Below, piece after piece: positions 9,521-20,693 of a stretch of DNA of 64,000 bases. The number at the start of each line of letters is the position of its first letter. The stretch's first letter is position 1. The notes under the pieces were generated by a model that was not told the DNA's origin, did not search any database, and was given only the letters and a program-made list of their open reading frames with translations. The position numbers and the translations under genes are program-made. The DNA comes from Aegilops tauschii subsp. strangulata. Taxonomy: Eukaryota; Streptophyta; Magnoliopsida; Poales; Poaceae. The stretch covers positions 145,468,885 through 145,532,884 of the forward strand of contig NC_053038.3 in the NCBI RefSeq assembly GCF_002575655.3, given 5' to 3'.

Positions 9521-10871
9521 CCCTTTTTCTAGTAATGTGTGCTAGAAAGGGGTTGACAACTTACTGAACCGTACCCTACCTATGGCAGGGACAAGTGGTA
9601 GTACGAAGCAAGTATGGGGGTTACTAGAACAAGACTCGATCTACGGCCGACTCAGGAGGTTCAAGTATTCTCTGTATGATTAGCACAACCAACAATATTT
9701 CCATTAACAGATAATCTCACCACTCATCAAGCCTCACCATGCCATACCGGACATACTCGTCTCGAAGAGGAACTAGGGACAAGCTCGTGTCTACCAAAGA
9801 CCGCGACTTTCCCGGCTTCCTTCCGGTATGCATGAGAAGCTTACGAGGATGATTACCATCACCAGCATATCCATTTCTAACAGCAAAGCATCTCCAATAT
9901 GCAACCATGCGTATGATTTTATCGTCACAAAAAAAATAATGTATGCTCCAAGTCAAAGTAGTGTTGTAACCGTATCAAAACACCACACGAAAATATTAAG
10001 CCAGAGTTCAGAATGCTTGCCTTTAGGTTGTGGAGAGGAAGTGTGCATTCCAAAACATTTTTGAAAGTTTTCTTCTCTCTCCATTTCCTATCTTGAAAAA
10101 TATTCAAATAACATATATTTCAAAAAAAGATGTCCGAAATATTTTTGAAATAAATCTTAAAATAAACTAGATGAAATTTGAGAGAGGTAGGAAAAAGAAT
10201 TAACTCATTTGGAGTTTTATTTTAAAAGATATAGCCAGTCAAAGTTTAGTCAAAGTTCTGTTTTTAATAAAAGCAGAAAAGAAAACGTTTTGGGGGAAAA
10301 TACGCTTTCGAAGCAGAGGAGACGTACTCGGGACTTTGCGCTTCCACTAAAGCCCGCGTGGGTGGCGCGTGGGGTCACTGACAGTGGGTCCAGGGGGTCC
10401 ACTAGTCAGGTTTGACTAGTCCCCCTCTCCCTCCTCTCTCTCTGCCCGAGCGGAGGCGGGACTCCGGCGATCGCCGTCGACGAACGGCAGCTCCCCACGG
10501 GGCCCCGAGGGCAGGGATGGACCCGCCAGTCTAGGGCGGTCCTCCCGGTGGGCTTTAGGCAGGTGGGGACGGAGGAAGTCACCGGCGGCGAGCTCCGCGG
10601 CGGACGGTGGTTTCGGAGCAAATGGGGCTTCGGGCTATGGTGGTCCTTGGTCGAGGCTGAGGCGCTGGGCAGCTCCGCAAGACCATGGGGAGACGGGTGG
10701 TGGTGTTGGAAGGACGGGGGAGGGTATGGTGGCGACGCATTGCACTGGATTGTGTCGGCGACCGAAATGGCCGGAGACGGGGAAGAAAGCTTCCCGACGT
10801 CGATTGCTGGGTGTTGGGGCACTAGGGGGATAGAACGAGGTTGCCTGAGTGCTTGGTCGAGCTCGGGGTCC

Positions 10872-10883
10872 CCTTATATAGGC
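10872..10883 (-). promoter_or_regulatory. LTR a promoter TATA box
   Basis: On the minus strand CGCCTATATAAGGGGACC is followed by a C-rich leader. It is conserved in LTR b (17372-17382) and LTR e (35452-35463). It is the likely retrotransposon promoter, reading toward lower coordinates. Confidence 0.65.
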
Positions 10884-12303
10884 GTTCGAGGTCGGTCCCG
10901 CGGCGGCCGTGGATAGGATCGCCGGCGACCGCTGTTCTGTAGCTGCAGGGCGACGTGGCGGCGACGAGCGCGTGCCGACGAGCTTGTGGATAGGCTCGGG
11001 ATGTTCCCAGGGGGCAGCTGGCGCGCACGGGTGGCTTGGGTGGCGCCATCCATGGTAGAGCCCGCTGCCGACGCCGGCGTGCCGCCAAGATAGCCCTGAC
11101 GGCGGCGCTGTAGGGCGCCAGGGGGCTTGGAGGGTTCTGGCAAGTGGGCGAGGGCAGGGTGTGGCTCTGCAGGCGAGCAAGGGCCAGGGGTGCGACGCGG
11201 CGACCCGTGCGCACGCACGTGCAAAACGCGCGCTCTGGCCGCGCCCAGAGAACGCACGCCAGGTGCTCGACGAAAAGCCAGCGCGTGCTAGACGGCTAGG
11301 GTGATGCTGGTAGTTAACAGGCCAGGGTTAGGGATAGCTAGGAGCTTAGTGGACAAGCTGGATGGGTCAGGGGCTCAAGTCCATAATGCAAACTAGAAAA
11401 CATGCCAAAACTGTTCCTGCACACAGGGTGTTTGACAGAATGCCATGGGCATCTATGCAACTCTTGGGGTGGCCAAAATCTCCAGACCCTAGTCTCTTTA
11501 GGAGCTAAAGAAGGTGGTAAGGTTAGTTTGGCAAAAACAGAAACTTGTTAGTGCAAGTTTCTGAGAAAACCAGTTTTGGGCAGAAACTAAAAGCTATCAA
11601 TGCACGCACTAAAAATCCTCCAATGGGTCCAATCTCCTGGACTTAAGGGTTTGGTAGGGAGGACTACAAGCAGGAAAAAGCTCATGGGCACTAGAGCAAA
11701 ATAAAATAGGGTTGCAGTACCAATCACCAAACTGGACCAGAATGAAGATGAGGTTGATTCACTCAAATTTTTCAAAGAACATCACTGGGTTTTTGCATGA
11801 AGCTGAATTATATGCATCTACTGACATCTCCAAACACTTGGAAGAATTTTTAGGGAAATATTTAAATAGGTTGTAGTGCAAAAATACCTACTGGACCAGA
11901 TTTGAAAAATTGATGTAGGGCTCAAAATCTCCAATGGCCAAAAGATGTTTTTGCATAAAAGTGATGTGGAAACATCACATGACATCCCCAAATTTTGGTG
12001 AAAATTTTAAATGCATTAATCAAATGGTTGCAGTGCAAAAGAGGCTCCAAATTTTTGGAAGATCCTTTTAAAAGAATAAAACTCAGGAAAAACAATTATG
12101 CAAATAAATCCACTGATAGAGAATTGTTTAATTAAGAGAGTATACAAGTCCAATAATACTTTTGGAAAGTTTCCACTTGAGTTAAAAACCCACAATATTA
12201 AAGAGAAGAGGGGTTCTGAAATCAAGAGAGAAATCCAGAAAAATTTAATTTCCTAGCAAAATTTTAATTAATAAAACAAGGTCAAATTTTTTGGGGTGTT
12301 ACA

Positions 12304-12345
12304 ACACTGCCCCCCTTAAGAAAAATCTCGTCCTCGAGATTTGCT
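12304..12345 (-). other. Polypurine tract and relic of pol 3' end
   Basis: On the minus strand CTCGAGGACGAGATTT then TTCTTAAGGGGGG lies directly before the 3' LTR. In autonomous Tekay/Del elements this text encodes the last residues of pol (LEDEIFLR type) and the polypurine primer. It is also present at 18803-18845 and 24800-24840. It indicates that these elements derive from a Tekay-like ancestor that lost gag-pol. Confidence 0.7.
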
Positions 12346-12458
12346 AAGGGTTGTTTTAAAAATAATACTCCCATTAGTTGAAACCAAGAGTTTGCTCATA
12401 GCACAAACTTAGGATACAATCATAAGCTGCAACACACAAATAAACATAGCTATGACGT

Positions 12459-13089
12459 TTACAAGGAAAACGGCAAAAGGACAGGGTCCTGAGAAAACGT
12501 CTCTCGTACAGGGGCACACTCTTCTTCTATCGGGGAAACAGGATTGACCAGTCGATGTACGCGTCTCTCTTGGTCGGGCTTCAGTGGTCTGCCAATGGCG
12601 ATCTGAGGATTTAAATCAGCGAGGCTCTGGAGATAACCCATTACCCGCTGAGTCAAATGCTCCTGAGCGATAACATACTGGGCATGGTTGGCCAGTACTG
12701 GATCTCTCTCAATTCGCCCACCGGGAAAAGATGCTACTTCTCCGGGTGCTGCACGACTCGGGAAGTAATAATACCCTCGTTCACTGGCATAGGGTACCGC
12801 GAATCGAAGACGAGCAAGTGCTTCGTATGCAGCAGCTTCTATGGCCATATGCGGAGTCGGCATGGATTTCCCTACGAAGGAGACTTCCGTTGGGTCTTGG
12901 TTTGGGTTTACGGGAGGATGTGCACCACTGCCCAATATTTCGAGGTGGAAGGGGTGATCCTCGATTTGAGCAACTCGTACTGGGTGGATGGATGGCACTC
13001 ATGGTACTGCAGGTAAAGTCCCACAATAATTTAACAAAACTACCCGGGGTTGCGTCTGGAGTTCTCAGATAAATATTGGGGGTCGGCAT
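12459..13089 (-). pseudogene. Retrotransposon ORF B, frameshifted copy (internal region 1)
   Basis: The start ATG is at 13089 and the C-terminus (SQDPVLLPFSL) ends at 12459. Compared with the intact copy at 18958-19590, one G is missing near 12980 (GTACTGGGTGG instead of GTACTGGGGTGG). This shifts the frame after the HPP motif, so the first 35 or so codons and the rest lie in different frames. The family features are otherwise present. A TATA box lies at 13153-13164, 65-75 bp upstream of the ATG. See the intact copy for the description. Confidence 0.8.
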
Positions 13090-13152
13090 GGGAAAAAATG
13101 GTTGTGCGTGTTGTGCACAAGGTGAGGGGTGCTTGGCAAGGTCACGAGGTGG

Positions 13153-13164
13153 CCTTTTATATAG
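13153..13164 (-). promoter_or_regulatory. TATA box of ORF B (internal region 1)
   Basis: On the minus strand GTGCTATATAAAAGGCC precedes the ORF B start by 65-75 bp, a normal plant TATA-to-ATG spacing. It is conserved at 19655-19666 and 26759-26770. Confidence 0.65.
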
Positions 13165-13466
13165 CACTGGGGCTGGGTTTTTTGCCGAGGCGAAGGGTAA
13201 CTGGTTGTCGGTTCTGTCCTATGGGGTCGGGGTCAAAGCCACAGATACTCATATCTCACAAATGTGACGTATACTGTGGGTGTCGTCGGGGTGGTTTTGG
13301 TAGCTGCGCCCGGAATTTAAAAAAGTAATTGTACGCTAACGTACATATGCATGGCTACTATTCAAAGATAGGGGCGCACAAGCAGACAACATTTAAAAAA
13401 ACGGTGATACAGGATCATACAATTACAAGGCATAGAAATATTAAGGCTCATTAGTACCTGAGCGAC

Positions 13467-14260
13467 TTAGTCTACTTCGTTAATATCTAAGCGGGCTTGT
13501 CTAGTGGACGTCGAAGCTTCTCCACGGGTTTCACCATCGGGATTAGCCGGATGAGGTTGAGGGGCTGCAGGGTCGGGGTAGCGATGATGACCATCGCGGG
13601 GGTTGTTGGCTACAACCCCGTTGGAGCGTGTTCCCAAAAGGCGACGAAGCACTTCTGGAGACACCAAAGTATTTTGGTCGATGGCTGGGGCAGACCTCAA
13701 GGGCTCGATCGGGTGTCCGAACAGCACGACTGGGTTGTCGGTGTCGGGCTCCACTTCTCCTCTCGCCGGGGCTCGGCGAACCAGTTCTCCACGAGCTGCG
13801 ATCAGATCAAGGGTGATTTGATCGAACAGTTCCTCTAGTGCACTTACATAGTGCAGCAGATGCAACAATGCAGGATACGTCTCGTGATCTCCGTTCGCAA
13901 CCTGGGGCGGCCTACCATACCCGTCACGACTGGGGTAGTAGTAGAACGAGCGACAGTTAACTCTGGGCGACAAGTGCCGGAGTTGAACTATAGCTTCTCG
14001 AGCTGCCAGTTGGATGGCTTGTGGCTCAAAGGCAGTGGTCCTTCCAGTGAACCTGTAGGGGCGTTCTGGTGATAGACCCCTACCATAGATGTGTACAGTG
14101 GCCCAGAACTGACGGCTCTCACCGCTCATGAGTCCTTGGTACACAACATGTTCTGGGGCTCCTCTAACGCATATGCACGGCGGGTGAGGTTTGCGAGCAT
14201 GGTCACAAAACCTCCAAGGTTGGTGGCTGTGGTTTCATTGTGAACAATGGGGCCAGGCAT
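13467..14260 (-). pseudogene. Retrotransposon ORF A, frameshifted copy (internal region 1)
   Basis: The start ATG is at 14260 (MPGPIVHNET) and the end is DINEVD at 13467. A single missing base near 14150-14160, just after ALEEP, breaks the frame compared with the intact copy at 27063-27857. The long downstream frame (from about 14144) is otherwise open and retains YWATVHI-like (FWATVHI), AIQLAAREAIVQLR and FYYYPSRDGYG. The same deletion is in the second internal region (near 20650), so both internal regions descend from one already broken copy. Its upstream TATA is degraded (TGTAAAAAGGG). Confidence 0.8.
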
Positions 14261-14560
14261 CGCGGCTTGGTTTGAGAAAGAGGCTATGTTGTGCTGTGTT
14301 GAGGCTAGCGTGCCCTTTTTACAGAAAAAGGGGACGGAGTCTTCCTTCGCACGCTTGCGAATGAGACCTGTTAGGTGTCGGTCACTGGCGCGTGATCGAC
14401 AGGCTAGGCTGGTAGGTTGGGCACTGCCTGCCAAAAGCGTCGGGGTCACTATGTGGCTATCTTACACGAGAAGCTTGGCCGGGGTTGGGTTAAGGTCTGG
14501 TGGGTTGGTTAACCTAGGTTTATTGACCTGGCTAAGATAGGGTTAGCCAATGGTCAACCT

Positions 14561-14573
14561 GGCTCTGATACCA
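14561..14573 (-). other. Primer binding site (tRNA-Met type), internal region 1
   Basis: Minus strand TGGTATCAGAGCC lies 4 bp inside LTR b. It is complementary to the 3' end of plant initiator tRNA-Met and fixes LTR b as the 5' LTR of this unit and the element's orientation as minus. Equivalent sites are 28158-28170 (nested element) and 32652-32664 (one mismatch). Confidence 0.85.
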
Positions 14574-14577
14574 AGTC

Positions 14578-17500
14578 TGTCAGGACCAGTTTTTCGGGAT
14601 ATTATTTCTCCAGAAAATGGCCCTTGTGCTCACCAGCCCCAGGATTACTGTTAGCTGGTGAGGCACTAACTTGATACAGAAATTCCAAGCAAAGTACAAA
14701 ATATGTAGTACAAGACCATTGTGGCCTATGAGTACAACACTTGGTTTCTAGTGGTTGATGGCGGAAGCGGTTTGTGGTTCATCTGCGCCTATGGGACTCC
14801 ATTTCCCAGAAGAACAGCTGACCAGGATAACTCCTATCTTCGCGAGGCTGCTATCACCTTTACATGGGTTCTGGGGCTGTCGTCGTAACGCTCTTCTCCA
14901 CGCAAGAAATCTGGCCAAGACAATAGCCAGGGACAAGCCAGTGAGTACGTTTGAATGTACTCGCAAACATTACGAACACGGGTATAATATAACAAGGGGT
15001 AAGCATGCTCCGAAATATTCTATGATCATAACGTCAGTCACAAAGTGAACAAAATTCATGATGCACGCATGCAGGTTATTCATGTAAAATGCATTAGGGG
15101 AGTAGCAATAGAATGCACCGATCGAGTGTTTGAAGTGACGCCTCGAGGGGAAAATAAAATAAATCCTGCCTCAGTCGGGCGTCTGGGCGACACCACATAA
15201 AGGGCTTATAGATAAAAGAAATAACAAGCATACCACAGTCGGGCGTCTATGCGATACCACATAAAGGTCTTATAAATAAAAGGAATAGCAAGCATGCCAC
15301 AGTCGGGCGTCTGAGCGACACCACATAAAGGGCTTATAAATAATAGAAATGACAGGCATGCCACAGTCGGGCGTCTGAGCGACACCACATAAAGGGCTTA
15401 TAGATAATAATTAAATAACAAGCATGCCGCAGTCGGGCGTCTGAGCGACACCACATAGAGGGCTTATATAAGAATGATCACAGTGAATATCCAGGAGGTA
15501 TAACCATCCCAGGGATACTCAATAATTCAGATAAAGTAAATGGTTAGTCCACAATAATAATAATCATAATCGACATGTGTCACGGTTCATCATCAATGTT
15601 CTGGTTTAGCAGTTTTTCCTCCGAAGACCGACACTAAGACCGACACTTGACCCATCCCAGACTGTAGTCCTTAACCATGGACACGGCTATTCGAATAGAT
15701 GTATAATCTCTGCAGAGGGTGTACTCTTTACCCATGGGTAACGGATTTCTTTAGTCCATCGGGACTAATTCCGTCGACGGTATTTTAATTGAAAACACGC
15801 ATGACCTGCACACACCAGCTTAACTTACCGGTGTCTGGAACCACCCACGACACCTGTCAAGCAAAACTCTAAGTGGGGAGGCTACAACCTCGACATAGCA
15901 TGGGATCACAAAATTTATACCGTGCGCAAACTAGGGGAGCTACCCCTTCGGCTACAACCGAACACCCATGCCCCCTGACCGGATGACTGGCTTTAATCCA
16001 TGGCCATGGGACCCTCATCACGGCCTCTCTGTACGGTGTGTGCTAGAAAGGGGTTGACAACTTACTGAACCGTACCCTACATATGGCAGGGACAAGTGGT
16101 AGTACGAAGCAAGTATGGGGGTTACTCGAACAAGTCTCGATCTATGGCCGACTCAGGAGGTTCAAGTATTCTCCGTATGATTAGCACAACCAACAATATT
16201 TCCATTAACAGATAAGCTCACCACTCATCAAGCCTCACCATGCCATACCGGATATACTCGTCTCGACGAGGAACTAGGGACAAGCTCGTGTCTACCCAAG
16301 ACCGCGACTTTCCCGACTTCCTTCCGCTATGCATGAGAAGCTTACGAGGATGATTACCATCACCAGCATATCCATTTCTAACAGCAAAGCATCTCCAATA
16401 TGCAACCATGCGTATGATTTTATCATCACAAAAAAACAACGTATGCTCCAAGTCAAAGTAGTGTTGTAACCGTATCAAAACACCACACGAAAATATTAAG
16501 CCAGAGTTCAGAATGCTGGCCTTTAGGTTGTGGAGAGGAAGTGTGCACTCCAAAACATTTTTGAAAGTTTTCTTCTCTCTCCATTTCCTATCTTGAAAAA
16601 TATTCAAATAACATATATTTCAAAAAAAGTTGTCCTAAATATTTTTCAAATAAATCTTAAAATAAACTAGATGAAATTTGAGAGAGGTAGGAAAAAGAAT
16701 CAACTCATTTGGAGTTTTATTTTAAAAGATATAGCCAGTCAAAGTTTGGTCAAAGTTCTGTTTTTAATAAAAGCAGAAAAGAAAAGGTTTTGGGGGAAAA
16801 TACGCTTTCGAAGCAGAGGAGACGTACCCGGGACTTTGCGCTTCCACTAAAGCCAGCGTGGGTGGCGCGTGGGTCACTGACAGTGGGTCCAGGGGGCCCA
16901 CTGGTCAGGTTTGACTAGTCCCCCTCTCCCTCCTCTCTCTCTGCCCGAGCGGAGGCGGGACTCCGGCGATCGGCGTCGACGAACGGCAGCTCCCCACGGG
17001 GCCCCGACGGCAGGGATGGTCCCGCCAGTCTAGGGCGGTCCTCCCGGTGGGCGCTAGGCAGGTGGGGACGGAGGAAGTCACCGGCGGCGAGCTCCGCGGC
17101 GGACAGTGGTTCGGGAGCAAATGGGGCTTCGGGCTATGGTGGTCCTTGGTCGAGGCTGAGGCGCTGGGCAGCTCTGCAAGACCATGGGGAGACGGGTGGT
17201 GGTGTTGGAAGGACGGGGGAGGGTCTGGTGGCGACGCATTCCACTGGATTGTGGCGGCGACCGAAATTGCCGGAGACGGGGAAGAAAGCTTCCCCACGTC
17301 GATTGCTGGGTGTTGGGGCACTAGGGGGATAGAACGAGGTTGCCTGAGTGCTTGGTCGAGCTCGGGGTCCCCTTATATAGGCGTTCGAGGTCGGTCCCGC
17401 GGCGGCCGTGGATAGGATCGCCGGCGACCGCTGTTCTGTAGCTGCAGGGCGATGTGGCGGCGACGAGCGCGTGCCGACGAGCTTGTGGATAGGCTCGGGC

Positions 17501-18802
17501 TGTTCCCAGGGGGCAGCTGGCGCGCACGGGTGGCTTGGGTGGCGCCATCCATGGTAGAGCCCGCTGCCGACGCCGGCGTGCCGCCAAGGGAACCCTGACG
17601 GTGGCGCTGTAGGGCGCCAGGGGGCTTGGAGGGTTCTGGCAAGTGGTCGAGGGCAGGGCGTGGATCTGCAGACGAGCAAGGGCCAGGGGTGCGACGCGGC
17701 GACCCGTGCGCACGCACGTGCAAAACATGCGCTCTGGCCGCGCCCAGAGCACGCACGCCAGGTGCTCGACGAAAAGCCAGCGCGCGCTAGACGGCTAGGG
17801 TGATGCTGGTAGTTAACAGGCCAGGGTTAGGGATAGCTAGGAGCTTAGTGGACAAGCTGGATGGGTCAGGGGCTCAAGTCCATAATGCAAACTAGAAAAC
17901 ATGCCAAAACTATTCCTGCACACAGGGTGTTTGACAGAATGCCATGGGCATCTATGCAACTCTTGGGGTGGCCAAAATCTCCAGACCCTAGTCTCTTTAG
18001 GAGCTAAAGAAGGTGGTAAGGTTAGTTTGGCAAAAACATAAACTTGTTAGTGCAAGTTTCTGAGAAAACCAGTTTTGGGCAGAAACTAAAAGCTATCAAT
18101 GCACGCACTAAAAATCCTCCAATGGGTCCAATCTCCTAGACTTAAGGGTTTGGTAGGGAGGACTACAAGCAGGAAAAAGCTCATGGGCAGTAGAGAATAA
18201 TAAAATAGGGTTGCAGTACCAATCACCAAACTGGACCAGAATGAAGATGAGGTTGATTCACTCAAATTTTTCAACGAACATCACTGGGTTTTTGCATGAA
18301 GCTGAATTATATGCATCTACTGACATCTCCAAACACTTGGAAGAATTTTTAGGGAAATATTTAAATAGGTTGTAGTGCAAAAATACCTACTGGACCAGAT
18401 TTGAAAAATTGATGTAGGGCTCAAAATCTCCAATGGCCAAAAGATGTTTTTGCATAAAAGTGATGTGGAAATATCACATGACATCCCCAAATTTTGGTGA
18501 AAATTTTAAATGCATTAATCAAATAGTTGCAGTGCAAAAGAGGCTCCAAATTTTTGGAAGATCATTTTAAAAGAATAAAACTCAGGAAAAACAATTATGC
18601 AAATAAATCCACTGATAGAGAATTGTTTAATTGAGAGAGTATACAAGTCCAATAATACTTTTGGAAAGTTTCCACTTGAGTTAAAAACCCACAATATTAA
18701 AGAGCAGAGGAGTTCTGAAATCAAGAGAGAAATCCAGAAAAATTTAATTTCCTGGCAAAATTTTAATTAATAAAACAAGGTCAAAAATTTTGGGGTGTTA
18801 CA
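14578..18802 (-). repeat. Family-1 LTR b, 4225 bp
   Basis: It starts TGTCAGGACC and ends GTGTTACA. It is the middle LTR of the compound element, shared by both internal regions, and has no target duplication of its own. It contains the five-unit tandem array (about 15165-15472), the empty CACTA site (16034-16050) and the TATA box on the minus strand (17372-17382). Confidence 0.92.
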
Positions 18803-18957
18803 ACACTACCCCCCTTAAGAAAAATCTCGTCCTCGAGATTTGCTAAGGGTTGTTTTAAAAATAATACTCCCATTAGTTGAAACCAAGAGTTTGCTCATAA
18901 AACAAACTTAGGATACAATCATAAGCTGCAACACACAAATAAACATAGCTATGACGT

Positions 18958-19590
18958 TTACAAGGAAAACGGCAAAAGGACAGGGTCCTGAGAAAACGTC
19001 TCTGGTACAGGGGCACACTCTTCTTCTATCGGGGAAAGCAGATTGACCAGTCGATGAACGCGTCTCTCTTGGTCGGGCTTCAGTGGTCTGCCAATGGCGA
19101 TTTGAGGATTTAAATCAGCGAGGGTCTGGAGATAACCCATTACCGGCTGAGTCAAATGCTCCTGAGCGATAACATACTGGGCAAGGTTGGCCCGTACTGG
19201 ATCTCTCTCAATTCGCCCACCAGGAAAAGATGCTACTTCTCCGGGTGCTGCACGACTCGGGAAGTAATAATACCCTCGTTCGCTGGCATAGGGTACCGCG
19301 AATCGAAGACGAGCAAGCGCTTCGTACGCAGCAGCTTCTATGGCCATATGCGGAGTCGGCATGGATTTCCCTACGAAGGAGACTTCCGTTGGGTCTTGGT
19401 TTGGGTTTACAGGAGGGATGTGCACCACTGCCCAATATTTCGAGGTGGAAGGGGTGATCCTCGATTTGAGCAACTCGTACTGGGGTGGATGGATGGAACT
19501 CATGGTACTGCAGGTAAAGTCCCACAATAATTTAACAAAACTACCCGGGGTTGCGTCTGGAGTTCTCGGATAAATATTGGGGGTCGGCAT
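18958..19590 (-). CDS. Retrotransposon ORF B, intact (210 aa)
   Basis: It starts MPTPNIYPRTPDATPG (ATG at 19590) and ends PVLLPFSL. Function is unknown. Residues 16-26 (G-x-FV-x-LL...T), PP at 35-36, Tyr38, YWAVVHI at 52-58, FVGK at 72-75, a helix-like AIEAAAYEALARLR at 83-96 and YYYFPSR near 106-112 align almost without gaps with ORF A, so A and B are paralogues. The strand-strand-strand-helix order with an Ala-rich helix resembles a double-stranded RNA-binding fold, but this is inference. There is no gag, protease or reverse transcriptase motif. It lies between the polypurine tract and ORF A and has its own TATA box (19655-19666). I chose the ATG after the TATA box; an upstream in-frame start would lie at the TATA box itself. 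Confidence 0.7.
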   Translation of the reverse strand: MPTPNIYPRTPDATPGSFVKLLWDFTCSTMSSIHPPQYELLKSRITPSTSKYWAVVHIPPVNPNQDPTEVSFVGKSMPTPHMAIEAAAYEALARLRFAVPYASERGYYYFPSRAAPGEVASFPGGRIERDPVRANLAQYVIAQEHLTQPVMGYLQTLADLNPQIAIGRPLKPDQERRVHRLVNLLSPIEEECAPVPETFSQDPVLLPFSL

Positions 19591-19654
19591 GGCAAAGAAA
19601 TGGCTGTGCGTGTTGTGCACAAGGTGAGGGGTGCTTGGCAAGGTCATGCGGTGG

Positions 19655-19666
19655 CCTTTTATATAG
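19655..19666 (-). promoter_or_regulatory. TATA box of ORF B (internal region 2)
   Basis: Minus strand TGCTATATAAAAGGCC, 65-75 bp before the ORF B ATG at 19590. The position is the same as in the other two copies. Confidence 0.65.
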
Positions 19667-19967
19667 CACTGGGGCTGGGTTTTTTACCGAGGCGAAGGGT
19701 AACTGGTTGTCGGTTCTGTCCTATGGGGTCGGGGTCAATGCCACAGACACTCATATCTCACAAATGTGACGTATACTGTGGGTGTCATCGGGGTGGTTTT
19801 GGTAGCTGTGCCCGGAATTGAAAAAAGTAATTGTATGCTAACGTACATATGCATGGCTACTATTCAAAGATAGGGGCGCACAAGCAGACAACATTAAAAA
19901 AAAGGTGATACAGGATCACACAATTACAAGGCGTAGAAATATTAAGGCTCGTTACTACTCGAGCGAC

Positions 19968-20693
19968 TTAGTCTACTTCGTTAATATCTAAGCGGGCTTG
20001 TCTAGTGGACGTCGAAGCTTCTCCACGGGTTTCACCGTCGGGATTAGCCGGATGAGGTTGAGGGGCTGCAGGGTCGGGGTAGCGATGATGACCGTCGCGG
20101 GGGTTGTTGGCTACAACCCCGTTGGAGCGTGTTCCCAAAAGGCGACGAAGCACTTCTGGGGACACCAAAGTATTTTGGTCGATGGCTGGGGCAGACCTCA
20201 AGGGCTCGATCGGGTGTCCGAACAGCACGACTGGGTTGTCGGTGTCGGGCTCCACTTCTCCTCTCGCCGGGGCTCGGCGAACCAGTTCTCCACGAGCTGC
20301 GATCAGATCAAGGGTGATTTGATCGAACAGTTCCTCTAGTGCACTTACATAGCGCACCAGATGCAACAATGCAGGATCCGTCTCGTGATCTCCATTGGCA
20401 ACCTGGGGCGGCCTACCATACCCGTCACGACTGGGGTAGTAGTAGAACAAACGACAGTTAACTCTGGGCGACAAGTGCCGGAGTTGAACTATAGCTTCTC
20501 GAGCTGCCAGTTGGATGGCTTGTGGCTCAAAGGAAGTGGTCCTTCCAGTGAACCTGTAGGGGCGTTCTGGTGATAGACCCCTACCATAGATGTGTACAGT
20601 GGCCCAGAGCTGACGGCTCTCACCGCTCATGAGTCCTTGGTACACAACATATTCTGGGGCTCCTCTAATGCATCTGCACGGCGGGTGACGTTT
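19968..20693 (-). pseudogene. Retrotransposon ORF A, copy split by nested element (3' part)
   Basis: This is the downstream part of ORF A in internal region 2, ending DINEVD. It is interrupted at 20694 by the nested element; its first codons resume at 32284-32351 (ATG at 32351, MPGPIVHN). It also carries the one-base deletion after ALEEP seen in internal region 1. The body is open and nearly identical to the copy at 13467-14144. Confidence 0.82.

Larger units (their letters stand above)
4791..9537 (-). mobile_element. CACTA transposon carrying host gene pieces (4747 bp)
   Basis: The termini are CACTACTAGAAA at left and TTTCTAGTAATG at right, inverted repeats with one mismatch. The 3-bp target duplication TGT lies at 4788-4790 and 9538-9540. 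The empty site GTACGGTGTGTGCTAG is present in LTR b (16034-16050) and LTR e (about 34121-34136), so the boundaries are exact. Both ends carry many short inverted copies of TGGCGCACCA/TGGTGCGCCA, the subterminal repeats of CACTA elements. No transposase frame is visible, so it is non-autonomous. On its minus strand it carries a B3-domain gene, one MYB exon, a LINE fragment and a G/C-rich block. Strand is given by the cargo. Confidence 0.95.
3327..12303 (-). repeat. Family-1 LTR a (3' LTR in element orientation)
   Basis: It starts TGTCAGGACC and ends GTGTTACA on the plus strand. It is about 4.23 kb once the CACTA (4791-9537) and its TGT duplication are removed, matching LTRs b and e. It holds a 64-bp tandem array (3917-4223) and a minus-strand TATA promoter near 10872. 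Long G/C-rich open frames within it (for example 10406-10822) lack ATG starts and recur in all LTR copies as sequence bias; I do not call them genes. Confidence 0.9.

Noticed and set aside
10406..10822. 138-codon open frame in the LTR, repeated at 16905-17321 and 34986-35402
   Set aside because: It starts at GTG, not ATG, is Pro/Ser/His-rich from G/C composition, and neighbouring frames are open too. Recurrence only reflects LTR copies.
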